A DNA stretch of 64,000 nt from an uncultured Collinsella sp. Lineage in GTDB: Bacteria > Actinomycetota > Coriobacteriia > Coriobacteriales > Coriobacteriaceae. Position numbers and translations under genes: made by a program. The notes beneath the pieces were generated by a model, which had not been told where the DNA came from, made no database searches, and worked only from the letters and a program-made list of their open reading frames with translations. Below, in pieces: positions 17,960 to 26,969 of this stretch (within the stretch, counting starts at the first letter, position 1; every line of letters starts with the position of its first letter). The DNA lies in assembly GCA_937989875.1 (NCBI GenBank), contig CALKBO010000019.1:1-64000 (forward strand), given 5' to 3'.

Positions 17960-20900
17960 CTACACGTCCCTCCTTACAAACGTTCCTTCGTGGTTATACG
18001 AGCAGCGCGCATGCGCGGCCTGAGCCGACGTCGGGTCGACGGCGGCAACGTTGCCTGCCTCGAGCTCGCGCAGGCGCTCGGCGATGCCGGCCTCAACGCG
18101 ATCGAGCAGGGCGTCGAAGTCCATGCTGCCACCCTCGCCGGGGAAACCTTTCTTAAGGCCCGGGATGCGACCGTCGCCGCGCTCTTCCTCGAGCAGCTCG
18201 GCGCTCGCGGCACCGCGCAACGCCGGCTTGCCGCCCTTGGTCGAAAAGTAGAGCGCCGCGCGGGTGTCCAAATCCAGCGCCCGGCGCATGGCCTGGGCGT
18301 AGATGAGCGTTTGGGTATGTGGTGGCAACCAGCGCGGATCGTCGATGGGCGCCGTGCCCGATTCCTCGTCGCGCACCGTGGGGTCGGCGAGCTTAAACTC
18401 CTCAACGCCCGTGCGATGCTTGTAGTCGATCACCACGGCACGATTCTCGGCGTCCACGTCCACGCGGTCGATGCGCCCGCCAAGCGGCCAACCGGCATAC
18501 TCGACCTTGAGCTCGTTGAAGGCGAACTCCAGGTAGCGCGGGGCAAAGGGGGCAAGTGCCTCGGACTCGTAGGCAAGCACAGCCTCCAGCTGCGGCAAGA
18601 TCTCGGCCACCTGGCGTTCCTCCACCGCAGAGAGCGGCACCAGCGGGCCCTCCGTGCCGCGCTTGCCGGCGTGCTCGGCCAACGTCTCGTCAAAGACCTC
18701 GTGCAGCAGCTCCTGTGCGCGCGGCAGATTCTCGGGCGTCACGCGCTCCATGCCCTCTTGGGGCAGACGGGCATGCAGATGCTCCAGCACGTCGTGGACA
18801 AAGTTGCCCTTTTCCATGTTGCCAAAGCCCGCGTCGATCGACTGGGGCTTCACGCGGTACGAGACGAACCAGCATAGCGGGCAGGTCGAATAGGCCTCGA
18901 TCTGCGAGGCGGACGTCAGACGCGGCACGAGCGGCGCGTCCTCACCCTCGCCATCGCGACGGCGCAGGACCAAATACGGCACGGCCTCGGCACTCAGATG
19001 CTGAGGGGCTTCACAGGTCACGCGCTCGCGCTTGAGGCCTTCACCTGCCGCGGGATCAAAGTCGGCGATGATATCGCCCTCGCCCACGCGCATGGGCTTG
19101 GCAGCGCCAGCGGCCTCGGCATGTGCCCACAGCTCGGTCCATACGGCTGCCGGGTAGCACTCGCGTGCCTGGCGATCGTGCGTCACACGGGCGAGCGCGA
19201 CCGGACCGCTCGCCGCCTGCATCGCACGGCCAAAGCGCACGCGCAGCAGGGCAGCGGGCTCCAAAGACACGCCGTCGCGGCGCAGCTCGGCTGTCAACGT
19301 GGCAAGCGGGCCCTCTTCGTGCGAAAGCGGATAGCTGTCCAGGTCGACATCGGCAAACAGCACGGCATCGTAGCTGCCAGGGCGAAGAACCGACTCATCG
19401 GCAAGCGACGCGAAGCGCACTTGTGCTCGTGGTGTGCGATCGACCTCATAGGTCTCGTAATCGTAGGCGGTACTGCGCTTGTCCACCTTGGTTCGAACGC
19501 CGTCGAGAACCGGCACGGTCGCGGCCTGCGACACGTCGAGCGCGCGAGCATCGTTCATAAGGATGTCGATGGCATGGCGCAGCAAAGCCGTCTCTGCCTG
19601 GCGACGGGCCTGGCCGTCAAGGCCGCCTAGAGCGCGATCGGGCAACGCCTCGGCAACGGCAAGCATGGCCTTAAGCGCCGTCACGGGCTTGTCACGCCAC
19701 AGCGCCTGGAACACGTCCGAGACCACACACGGTACGTTCTTAAACCAGTTATCGTCGCTCGTCGCCTTGCGCGCGCCCCTCACCTGGCCCTGAACGCTCT
19801 GCAGCAGGCTCTTGACGCCCGCGGTAGTCTTGCTGCGCGAGAGACGCATATTCTTATCGAAGGTACGGGCATTGACGGCATCAGCGCCCGAAAGCGGACT
19901 GTAGATCCAGTCGGTAAGCTCCGGCGCGGGCCACCACTCAGTCTTGGAAGCGGTGCCCTCGTCGGCGGCTTTCATACGCTCGATCAGGTTGGCGAGCGCC
20001 GTAAACTGCCTGCCCGCGATGGACTGGGAAAACGCCGTGAACTCAGTCGTCTCGGCCGCAATGTGACGCGCCGCCAAACGGGCGGCGAGCTCGCCGAACA
20101 GCTGGGGTGCCCGGGCAGAAACGACGAGCACGCGCACGGGGTCGGCGGGCGTTGCAGTAGCTTTATCGGCCTTGGACTCCTTGTGCGCTTTCACCAACTT
20201 ATCGATGGCGTCCGCATAGACATGAGCACGGGCATGGGGGCCGGCGACCTCAATAAAGGCAGGCTGAGCGGCGGCCCCGCAAGCGACATCAGACGCGACG
20301 GCGTCCTCCCCCAGCGGCGCGATCTCAAACAGCACACCGCGGGCATCAAATGCCGTGGCAAGCTCCTCGCGCATCGCCGCCTGCTCGCGGGCAAGCAGCA
20401 CGACGACCTCTCCCCCATTGTTCGACACGGCAGACAGCAGCTCGAGTAGACCGTGCGTAAACGACGTGGTACCGCGCACGCATACGGCGCGGGCGCACGC
20501 CGGCAGGCTATCGGCCAGGGCACCGGCCATAATGTCGGCTGCCTCGCAGGGCTCGACCATATCTCGACGGTCCAAACCACCCGCGTAGGCACGCAAAAGC
20601 TCGAATACGCGAGCCTCGGCGTCGCTTTTTGGCTCAGGCTGGCAATTGTTGCCACGGCATCGATCGGCCGTCGTCCCCGCCACACCCGGCAGCACATCGC
20701 GGGCCATGCGCGCAAGCATGCGCACCGTGCCCTGGCTGCGCGAAAGCGGCTGCAGGTCGGCATCGTCGAGACGCGTGACCATGTCCGAGAGCAGCATCTG
20801 GCGCTGCAGGTTGTCGACGAAACCGCGTCCGTCGCCCAAAAGCTCCCAAATCGAGCGAAGCCACGATGTAGGCGTCTTGTAGTCGATACCCAGCGAAACG

Positions 20901-21058
20901 CCGGCTTCCGCCGCATCATGACGGCACAGGTCGAGCTCGGCAAACGTAGGTGCCAGCAACACGGCACGCCCGTGGCGGGCAATAAGGTCGGCAAGCAACG
21001 CCGACTCGGCATCGCTCAAATCCGTGCCGGCATTGGTGGTATAGATTCGAACAGGCAT
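17960..21058 (-). CDS. addB: AddB-like helicase/nuclease subunit (PD-(D/E)XK nuclease)
   Basis: Partner of AddA (1032 aa), identified by operon position and a C-terminal PDDEXK_1 nuclease domain with VIDYKHRTG near residue 878. Two Cys in STCPLCWF and one near the C-terminus (ARCSYNHEG) may be remnants of the Fe-S cluster that staples AddB nuclease domains. The N-terminus (MPVRIYTTNAGTDLSD) lacks the Walker A motif found in Firmicute AddB, so this subunit probably does not bind ATP. The ATG at 21056-21058 is preceded by GTGGAGG. The gene leads the addBA operon. Confidence 0.85.
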   Translation of the reverse strand: MPVRIYTTNAGTDLSDAESALLADLIARHGRAVLLAPTFAELDLCRHDAAEAGVSLGIDYKTPTSWLRSIWELLGDGRGFVDNLQRQMLLSDMVTRLDDADLQPLSRSQGTVRMLARMARDVLPGVAGTTADRCRGNNCQPEPKSDAEARVFELLRAYAGGLDRRDMVEPCEAADIMAGALADSLPACARAVCVRGTTSFTHGLLELLSAVSNNGGEVVVLLAREQAAMREELATAFDARGVLFEIAPLGEDAVASDVACGAAAQPAFIEVAGPHARAHVYADAIDKLVKAHKESKADKATATPADPVRVLVVSARAPQLFGELAARLAARHIAAETTEFTAFSQSIAGRQFTALANLIERMKAADEGTASKTEWWPAPELTDWIYSPLSGADAVNARTFDKNMRLSRSKTTAGVKSLLQSVQGQVRGARKATSDDNWFKNVPCVVSDVFQALWRDKPVTALKAMLAVAEALPDRALGGLDGQARRQAETALLRHAIDILMNDARALDVSQAATVPVLDGVRTKVDKRSTAYDYETYEVDRTPRAQVRFASLADESVLRPGSYDAVLFADVDLDSYPLSHEEGPLATLTAELRRDGVSLEPAALLRVRFGRAMQAASGPVALARVTHDRQARECYPAAVWTELWAHAEAAGAAKPMRVGEGDIIADFDPAAGEGLKRERVTCEAPQHLSAEAVPYLVLRRRDGEGEDAPLVPRLTSASQIEAYSTCPLCWFVSYRVKPQSIDAGFGNMEKGNFVHDVLEHLHARLPQEGMERVTPENLPRAQELLHEVFDETLAEHAGKRGTEGPLVPLSAVEERQVAEILPQLEAVLAYESEALAPFAPRYLEFAFNELKVEYAGWPLGGRIDRVDVDAENRAVVIDYKHRTGVEEFKLADPTVRDEESGTAPIDDPRWLPPHTQTLIYAQAMRRALDLDTRAALYFSTKGGKPALRGAASAELLEEERGDGRIPGLKKGFPGEGGSMDFDALLDRVEAGIAERLRELEAGNVAAVDPTSAQAAHARCSYNHEGTFVRRDV

Positions 21059-21141
21059 GGTCCTCCACTCAAACTGTTCGCAATAATCAATGCATCCATC
21101 CTACCCGCCCAAGCGGACAGATTTGCCCCACGCCAACAGAT

Positions 21142-21228
21142 TTGATCCCTTGGGGACGGAGGAAAACGGATCACCGAGGGGGTCAGTCTAACCCGGTGAT
21201 CCGTTTTCCTCCGTCCCCAGGGGATCAA
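21142..21228. repeat. Palindromic element family C, full copy C1
   Basis: Near-perfect 34-35-bp inverted repeat (arms 21142-21176 and 21194-21228) containing GGGGACGGAGGAAAACGGAT, with an 18-base loop. Single arms of the same sequence occur at 37809-37839 and 38206-38236. It separates addB from the yerC terminator. Confidence 0.85.
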
Positions 21229-21252
21229 AAAACCGCCCCACGGAGGGACGGT
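21226..21252 (-). terminator. Terminator of the TrpR-like gene
   Basis: On the minus strand ACCGTCCC pairs with GGGGCGGT and is followed by a run of six or more T. It is 28 bases past the stop of the TrpR-like gene and abuts palindrome C1. Confidence 0.75.
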
Positions 21253-21279
21253 TCTTCGTAATTCATTGTTGTCGCTGGC

Positions 21280-21579
21280 CTACTCGCCATCCTCCAGCTT
21301 GATGAGGATCTTGCGGTAGCCACCGTACTCGCCGTTGAGCGCCTTGGATACACGGCTCACCGTGGTGGACGAAGCGCCGGTACGCGCCTGAACCTCGACA
21401 TAGGGCTCGCCCTCGTCCAGGTAACGCGCGACCTGCAAACGCTGCGATAGATCGCAAATCTCGCGCGGCGTGCAGATATCGGTCAAAAACGCTTGGATAT
21501 CTTTCTCGTCGTCCAAAAGGCTAAATGCGTGGACCAGCTGCTTGACATCAGGCTTGTCAAACATGTTCTCGATATTCAT
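21280..21579 (-). CDS. TrpR-like regulator, YerC/YecD family
   Basis: 99-aa all-helical DNA-binding protein of the TrpR superfamily. The region FLTDICTPREICDLSQRL followed by the helix-turn-helix YVEVQARTGASSTTVSRVSKAL matches YerC/YecD proteins. The regulon of this family is unclear. The start has only a weak ribosome site (GGCGGTGATCG). The gene is monocistronic with its own terminator. Its closeness to addBA is probably positional only. Confidence 0.88.
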   Translation of the reverse strand: MNIENMFDKPDVKQLVHAFSLLDDEKDIQAFLTDICTPREICDLSQRLQVARYLDEGEPYVEVQARTGASSTTVSRVSKALNGEYGGYRKILIKLEDGE

Positions 21580-21902
21580 CGATCACCGCCAAACCCGCCA
21601 AAAGGCATCGAAGTTGATACTGACATCGGGCATCGTTCGCCCGTTCTATGCAATAGGGCAACGCCTGTGGCTTTTGCCCGTAGCAGTTTAGCACACCACC
21701 AAACTAAAGCGACAAGACTCTCTGCCAGCGGCACATTTTCTAGGACGAACGCCGTTTTGAAACCGAATGCGCACGCAAGCTCCACGAATATCTGAGACAA
21801 TGGGCGGCCAAACAGGGCCGAGCCCGCGCATCTATCCGAGTTGCAAAGGTATGTGCCCCTCACGCCCCCTCACCACGCCATGCGCAAGAAAGGATTCCCA
21901 CC
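21580..21902. other. Intergenic region between divergent genes
   Basis: 323 bases separate the TrpR-like gene (minus) and the small membrane protein gene (plus). It should carry promoters for both. No convincing sigma-70 pair, operator or repeat was identified. Short open frames here lack ribosome sites and recognisable sequence. Confidence 0.5.
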
Positions 21903-22268
21903 ATGCGCTTTTTGCTCAACTGGCTTTTGACCTCAATCGCCATCGCGATCGCAACGTTTCTCGTCCCCGGCATTCAGCCCTTCGGCACGGCCGACGCCTG
22001 GGTCTGCTTTGCCTTCGTGGGACCGTTCCTCAACATCGTCGACTCGCTCGTCAAGCCGTTCCTGACGGTCATCTCGCTGCCGCTCACTATTATCACGCTT
22101 GGTATTTTTCAGCTCGTAGTCAACAGCTTTATGCTCGAGCTGGCCAGCTACCTGTCGGTCAATCTGCTGGGCGCGGGTATCTCCATTGCCAGCTTTGGAT
22201 CGGCCTTTATGGGCAGCATCCTGGTATCCATCATGCGCAGCATCCTGGACAGCATCGCCGAGGGCTAG
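21903..22268 (+). CDS. Phage holin family 4 superfamily membrane protein
   Basis: 121-aa integral membrane protein with about four hydrophobic segments (residues 5-22, 32-50, 55-78 and 85-108). The family-typical NIVDSLVKPFLTVISLPLTIITLG around residues 44-67 assigns it to the group annotated as mycobacterial-type holins (PF04020), which is widespread on chromosomes and not tied to prophage. AAAGGA precedes the ATG. It is single, with a terminator right after it. No lysis genes are nearby, so a phage role is unlikely; function unknown. Confidence 0.85.
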   Translation: MRFLLNWLLTSIAIAIATFLVPGIQPFGTADAWVCFAFVGPFLNIVDSLVKPFLTVISLPLTIITLGIFQLVVNSFMLELASYLSVNLLGAGISIASFGSAFMGSILVSIMRSILDSIAEG

Positions 22269-22305
22269 AATTGTTCAATACGAACCGTCATATCGACCCA
22301 AAACA

Positions 22306-22343
22306 AAGGCCGCCCATCGCAAAAATGGGCGGCCTTCTTATTT
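22306..22343 (+). terminator. Rho-independent terminator
   Basis: Perfect 12-bp stem (AAGGCCGCCCAT with ATGGGCGGCCTT) followed by TCTTATTT on the plus strand, 37 bases past the holin-like gene. The opposite side may also serve the Rrf2 gene. Confidence 0.85.
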
Positions 22344-22405
22344 GCCAAGTCTCAAAGGACAAGAGGATCTACCATTTCTACCCCGTCCCCAAATGCAGGT
22401 GTGGG

Positions 22406-22834
22406 TTAGATGACGTAGTCGTAGCCATGGTTGGGAGCGACAAGTTGATCGAGCGTCACGCCGTCGAGGTAGTCGTTGATGAGCTTGTCCAAGTTCTTCC
22501 ACACGTCGAGCGTGGGGCACTCATCCGAACGCGAGCAGCCCTTACAGTCGCCATCCAGGCAGGCGACCGGCGCCAGACTGCCCTCGGTCAGGCGCAAGAT
22601 CTCGCCCACCGTGTACTGCTCGGGCGGGCGCGTGAGCACGTAGCCGCCGCCCTTGCCGCGCATGCCCGAAAGCATGTTGGCGCGCACGAGCGTAGCCAAG
22701 ATGTTCTCGAGATATTTCTCGGAAATCCCCTGTCGCGCCGCAATCTCTTTGAGCGGGATGCGACCGGCCGCCTGGTGCTCAGCCAGATCGACCATAACGC
22801 GCAGGGCATATCTGCCCTTAGTAGAAACCAACAT
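22406..22834 (-). CDS. Rrf2-family transcriptional regulator (IscR/CymR-like)
   Basis: 142-aa winged-helix repressor. The N-terminus MLVSTKGRYALRVMVDLA is diagnostic for Rrf2, with the HTH at about 25-50. The segment CLDGDCKGCSRSDEC (about residues 92-106) has the spaced Cys residues that bind a [2Fe-2S] cluster in IscR-type members, which CymR lacks. It diverges from cysK, so control of cysteine or Fe-S supply is likely. Possible targets are the dyad at 22954-22982 and its own promoter. Whether it senses Fe-S status or sulfur cannot be decided from sequence. Confidence 0.9.
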   Translation of the reverse strand: MLVSTKGRYALRVMVDLAEHQAAGRIPLKEIAARQGISEKYLENILATLVRANMLSGMRGKGGGYVLTRPPEQYTVGEILRLTEGSLAPVACLDGDCKGCSRSDECPTLDVWKNLDKLINDYLDGVTLDQLVAPNHGYDYVI

Positions 22835-22953
22835 GTATAGTGCTGCCTTTCGGTCATTTAGTCCGTAGAAATTCTAGCCGAAAAATTGGTTTTGAAAATA
22901 CCCGTTCCGGTCAAGATGGTTAATCAGCTCGTAATAATCTTCTATTTCCTATT

Positions 22954-22982
22954 GCATTACTAGGCTTTAATGTCTAGTATGC
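22954..22982. promoter_or_regulatory. Candidate operator between Rrf2 gene and cysK
   Basis: GCATTACTAG (22954-22963) is mirrored by CTAGTATGC (22974-22982) around a 10-base centre, one base out of perfect symmetry. It lies in the AT-rich Rrf2-cysK divergent region, where a repressor site is expected. Confidence 0.45.
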
Positions 22983-22989
22983 TTCCCAA

Positions 22990-23029
22990 CAGCTAAACGA
23001 ACAACCTATAAGGTTTATGGGTTTAGCTG
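22990..23029 (+). promoter_or_regulatory. Leader hairpin before cysK
   Basis: CAGCTAAAC (22990-22998) pairs with GTTTAGCTG (23021-23029), enclosing a second small palindrome AACCTATAAGGTT. It may be a structured 5' leader or an operator. No T-box or known riboswitch core was recognised. Confidence 0.4.
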
Positions 23030-23087
23030 CTACACGCACCGTGAAACCACACGGCAACCAGCAACTTGAACACTTTGGAGGTTCACC

Positions 23088-24026
<939 letters not shown>

Positions 24027-24139
24027 AGCTTCTCGTTCTTAGAACGAGTCCAAGGCACGCCGGCCTCCCCTCTCTTCTGGCAGCCTGAGCTCATCCCAAC
24101 AGGGTGTCCCACGAGACGTCCGAACTTGATACAATGTCT

Positions 24140-24177
24140 GCGGCGCGGAACCAGCCTCCCGCGCCGCTTTTCTTTTT
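24140..24177 (+). terminator. Terminator between cysK and mnmA
   Basis: GCGGCGCGG pairs perfectly with CCGCGCCGC and is followed by TTTTCTTTTTT. It ends 30 bases before mnmA. A TACAAT hexamer at 24130-24135 lies just upstream, so it could be an attenuator in an mnmA leader instead of a plain cysK terminator. Confidence 0.8.
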
Positions 24178-24207
24178 TGGCCACATGCCACCAAGGAGAA
24201 CCTCCCC

Positions 24208-25308
24208 ATGCACAACAAGCGCGTGCTCGTCGCCATGAGCGGCGGCGTCGATTCCAGCGTGACCGCCTATCTGCTCAAGTGCCAGGGCTACGAATGCGTC
24301 GGCGCCACCATGCGCCTCACCTGCCCCGCGCCCGATCCCGTCACGGGCATGAGCAAGGTCGACCGCGACATCGCCGATGCAAAGGCCGTCGCCGAGCGCC
24401 TGGGGATACCCCACCATGTGCTCGACCTGCAGCAGACCTTCGACCGCAATGTTATCGAGCGCTTCGTGACCGCCTACCAGGAGGGGCTGACGCCCAACCC
24501 GTGCATCATCTGCAACCGCCATATTAAGTTTGGCGCGCTGCTCGATGCGGCACTCGATATGGGCTGCGACTACATCGCCACAGGCCACTACGCCAAAACG
24601 AGTCAGGCGCCCGACGGCACCTGGCAGCTGCACCGCGGCGAGGACTCCAAAAAGGACCAGAGCTACTTTTTGTATTCGCTCACGCAAGAGCGTCTGGCGC
24701 ACACGATCTTTCCGCTGGCTGGGCTGGACAAAGAGCGCGACGTGCGCCGCATTGCCGCCGAGCAGGGCTTCATAAACGCCAAGAAAGCCGAGAGCGAGGA
24801 TATCTGCTTTATCGCGGACGGCGACTACGCGGGCTATATCGAGCGCCGCTGCGGACATCCCGCTGCGTCGGGCGATATTGTATGGCGCGACGACAGCGTG
24901 GTCGGACATCACAACGGTGCGTTGCGCTATACCATCGGCCAGCGCAAGGGCCTGGGCGTCGCGATGGCGCATCCCGTGTACGTAACGGCCGTCGATGCCG
25001 CCAACAACATTGTGCATTTGGGCGAGGCCGAGGACCTGACGGCCACAGCGCTCACGGCCAATGACTGGATCTGGAGCGCCCCCGCCGACCGCATGGAGGC
25101 AGAGCTCACGTCCGGCGGCATTCGCGTGGGCGCCAAGTACCGCTACCGTCAAAAGGACCAGGCAGCAACCCTTACACGTGGCGCCGACGGGCAAATGCTG
25201 CTGACTTTTGACGAACCGCAGCGAGCCATCGCCCCCGGCCAGGCAGTCGCTATCTACCGCGGCGACGTCGTCTTGGGCGGCGGCACCGTGACCGGCGCCA
25301 TCAAATAA
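24208..25308 (+). CDS. mnmA: tRNA-specific 2-thiouridylase MnmA
   Basis: Enzyme (366 aa) that installs the 2-thio group on U34 of Lys, Glu and Gln tRNAs using sulfur relayed from a cysteine desulfurase. The PP-loop SGGVDS is at 11-16. The catalytic Cys pair is C99 (NPCIICN) and C200 (SEDICFIADGDY). The C-terminal beta-barrel ends normally. AAGGAG lies before the ATG. Its placement after cysK fits sulfur metabolism. Length is normal. Confidence 0.96.
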   Translation: MHNKRVLVAMSGGVDSSVTAYLLKCQGYECVGATMRLTCPAPDPVTGMSKVDRDIADAKAVAERLGIPHHVLDLQQTFDRNVIERFVTAYQEGLTPNPCIICNRHIKFGALLDAALDMGCDYIATGHYAKTSQAPDGTWQLHRGEDSKKDQSYFLYSLTQERLAHTIFPLAGLDKERDVRRIAAEQGFINAKKAESEDICFIADGDYAGYIERRCGHPAASGDIVWRDDSVVGHHNGALRYTIGQRKGLGVAMAHPVYVTAVDAANNIVHLGEAEDLTATALTANDWIWSAPADRMEAELTSGGIRVGAKYRYRQKDQAATLTRGADGQMLLTFDEPQRAIAPGQAVAIYRGDVVLGGGTVTGAIK

Positions 25309-25322
25309 CAGCACTCCTCGAT

Positions 25323-25391
25323 AAGTTGCGGTGAAATAGGGACTGTTTAAGCGTTTCAAGCCGCTAAACAGTCCCTATTTCACCGCAACTT
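25323..25391. repeat. Palindromic element family A, copy A2
   Basis: Perfect 27-bp inverted repeat (arms 25323-25349 and 25365-25391) with core GGTGAAATAGGGACTGTTTA and a 15-base loop AGCGTTTCAAGCCGC. The loop is close to the reverse complement of the loop of copy A3, so A2 and A3 face opposite ways on either side of the HipA-like gene. Confidence 0.9.
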
Positions 25392-25392
25392 T

Positions 25393-25445
25393 GTTAAGTA
25401 TTATAATGTTTGTGCTTGCTATATTTAACGATTAGAATACTTAAC
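25393..25445 (+). promoter_or_regulatory. Promoter and candidate operator of the HTH/HipA-like gene
   Basis: A perfect 10-bp inverted repeat, GTTAAGTATT (25393-25402) and AATACTTAAC (25436-25445), surrounds an AT-rich promoter region; TATAAT is visible at 25402-25407. Its distance from the start codon and symmetry suggest autoregulation by the gene's own N-terminal HTH. Confidence 0.55.
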
Positions 25446-25460
25446 GAGGTGATGCAGCAG

Positions 25461-26834
25461 ATGAGTACTTCCAACTATATAACCATGGGTGACGCCGCGC
25501 GCCTGCTGGGCGTTACGAAGGCCCGTATATCGCAACTGGCTGCATCGGGAACGCTCGCGTTCGATATCGTCGGTGGGCGGAAAATGGTTCAGTACGATTC
25601 CGCGATTGGTTATCAAAAGGTCCGTAAGCGTGGGCGCCGTCCCGCAGCTGACGTAGGGCGCAAGTTCACGTTGATGTCAGCCGACCACGAGGTCGCGCAT
25701 GTCTCGTTTGATCCAACGCGCGAGTTTTCCTTTGAAATTGCCGAAATACTCGATGCACGAAGGATGCCGTTTGGCACGTGCTCGAGTTCTTCTCCAACGG
25801 TGAATAAACGAGCGCTCAACACGTGGTGGAGCCACCGGTCGGTGCCCGACGTCCGCCCCGGACTCATCTCGCGCTATCGCGAGCTGGGAATTGACAGCGG
25901 AATTGAAGTGCCCGTTCGTTGCCTGGGTTTTTCGCTTTCGGATTGCTATTGGCTAAGACCGGTCGACTGCGATGGACTCGATTGGCAGCACCTCAATTAC
26001 TTCGAAAACGATTTTGAACGGTCGGCACCCGAGCATCGTTCAGGCTGGCTTGAGGGCATCGGACTCAAAAATCCTGACAATACGTCCGAGGGTGAGCTCC
26101 CCAAATCTTGGATGATCCGCAATGGTGTTCGCATCCTGGTCAAAGGATGCGGAATGGACGATCAGCGACCGTTTAACGAGGCGGTTGCAACAGCTCTACA
26201 TCGGCGTCTGCTATCCAAAGGTGAGTTTGTTCCCTATACGGTCGAGCGCATGTTCGACGGGCCCGTATGCCTATGCGATGACTTTCTTAATGGCCGTGAG
26301 GAATACGTGCCGGCCGCTTATATCAGGGACGCACTCGGTGGCCAGCGAGGAAACTCAACATACGATCGATACTGTCGCTATCTTGGCAGACACGGGGCTG
26401 ACGAAGCCGCGGTAAGAAAATCCATGTCGCAGATGATTGTCTGCGATGCCCTCCTGGCCAACAGCGACCGCCACTGGCGAAACTTCGGCATCATCCGCAA
26501 TGTCGACACGCTGGAAATGCGGCCTGCACCGCTGTTCGATAGTGGCAATTGCCTGTGGTACAACGTGCCAACCGCCGTGCTCGTTGCCGGGGAGTTTGGA
26601 TTTGCCGCCAAACCGTTTGGTCCAGATCCTTCCGCTCAGCTAGCATTTGCTGACTCGCTCGATTGGTTCGATGCGTCGCATCTCGATGGGTTCGTCGACG
26701 AGGCAGTCGAAATCCTCTCACAAAGCGCATGGGCAACAGCAGGCAATCGCCTCAAGGCCATCCGCCGCGGTCTCGAGCGCCGCATGATAGAGGTAAGCGC
26801 CGCCGTTGAGGTACTACGTCACGTGCAGAGATAA
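25461..26834 (+). CDS. HTH domain fused to HipA-like kinase
   Basis: 457 aa. Residues 6-40 form a MerR/excisionase-like HTH (MGDAARLLGVTKARISQLAASG). The C-terminal half carries HipA-type Ser/Thr kinase signatures: NSDRHWRNFG with catalytic D336 and the metal-binding PLFDSGN (D360). Between them (about 70-230) is a region I do not recognise. Classical HipA toxins need a separate HTH antitoxin HipB; none is adjacent, and here the HTH is in the same chain. I start at the ATG at 25461 with CGAGGTG nine bases upstream; ATG 25452 is closer than ideal to that site. The gene is AT-richer than its neighbours and is bracketed by palindromes A2 and A3, suggesting acquisition. Target and activity are unknown. 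Confidence 0.75.
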   Translation: MSTSNYITMGDAARLLGVTKARISQLAASGTLAFDIVGGRKMVQYDSAIGYQKVRKRGRRPAADVGRKFTLMSADHEVAHVSFDPTREFSFEIAEILDARRMPFGTCSSSSPTVNKRALNTWWSHRSVPDVRPGLISRYRELGIDSGIEVPVRCLGFSLSDCYWLRPVDCDGLDWQHLNYFENDFERSAPEHRSGWLEGIGLKNPDNTSEGELPKSWMIRNGVRILVKGCGMDDQRPFNEAVATALHRRLLSKGEFVPYTVERMFDGPVCLCDDFLNGREEYVPAAYIRDALGGQRGNSTYDRYCRYLGRHGADEAAVRKSMSQMIVCDALLANSDRHWRNFGIIRNVDTLEMRPAPLFDSGNCLWYNVPTAVLVAGEFGFAAKPFGPDPSAQLAFADSLDWFDASHLDGFVDEAVEILSQSAWATAGNRLKAIRRGLERRMIEVSAAVEVLRHVQR

Positions 26835-26847
26835 CAGCACTGCCCCC

Positions 26848-26918
26848 TAAGTTGCGGTGAAATAGGGACTGTTTGGCGGTTTTAAACGCTTAAACAGTCC
26901 CTATTTCACCGCAACTTA
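26848..26918. repeat. Palindromic element family A, copy A3
   Basis: Perfect 27-bp inverted repeat (arms 26848-26874 and 26892-26918), same core as A2, with loop GGCGGTTTTAAACGCTT. It begins 13 bases after the HipA-like stop codon and is oriented opposite to A2. Confidence 0.9.
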
Positions 26919-26924
26919 CAGAGG

Positions 26925-26962
26925 GCGGCCTCGGTCGGTACTGCGCTGCCAGCCGAGGCCGC
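26925..26962 (-). terminator. GC-rich hairpin downstream of the M42 peptidase gene
   Basis: GCGGCCTCGG pairs with CCGAGGCCGC; located 8 bases past the peptidase stop on the minus strand. No T-run follows, so termination may rely on this hairpin plus palindrome A3. Confidence 0.45.
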
Positions 26963-26969
26963 TGCTCCC

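Noticed and set aside
15596..18877. 1093-codon open frame opposite addA and addB
   Set aside because: Composition is His/Arg/Gly-rich with no family features, and both genes on the other strand are clear.
21576..21863. 95-codon open frame upstream of the TrpR-like gene
   Set aside because: No ribosome site or homology-like features; overlaps the regulator promoter region.
21903..22268. Prophage remnant based on the holin family name
   Set aside because: The PF04020 membrane family is common on bacterial chromosomes and no other phage gene is nearby.
22954..23029. T-box or SAM riboswitch before cysK
   Set aside because: The leader is too short and lacks the T-box sequence and the conserved riboswitch core.
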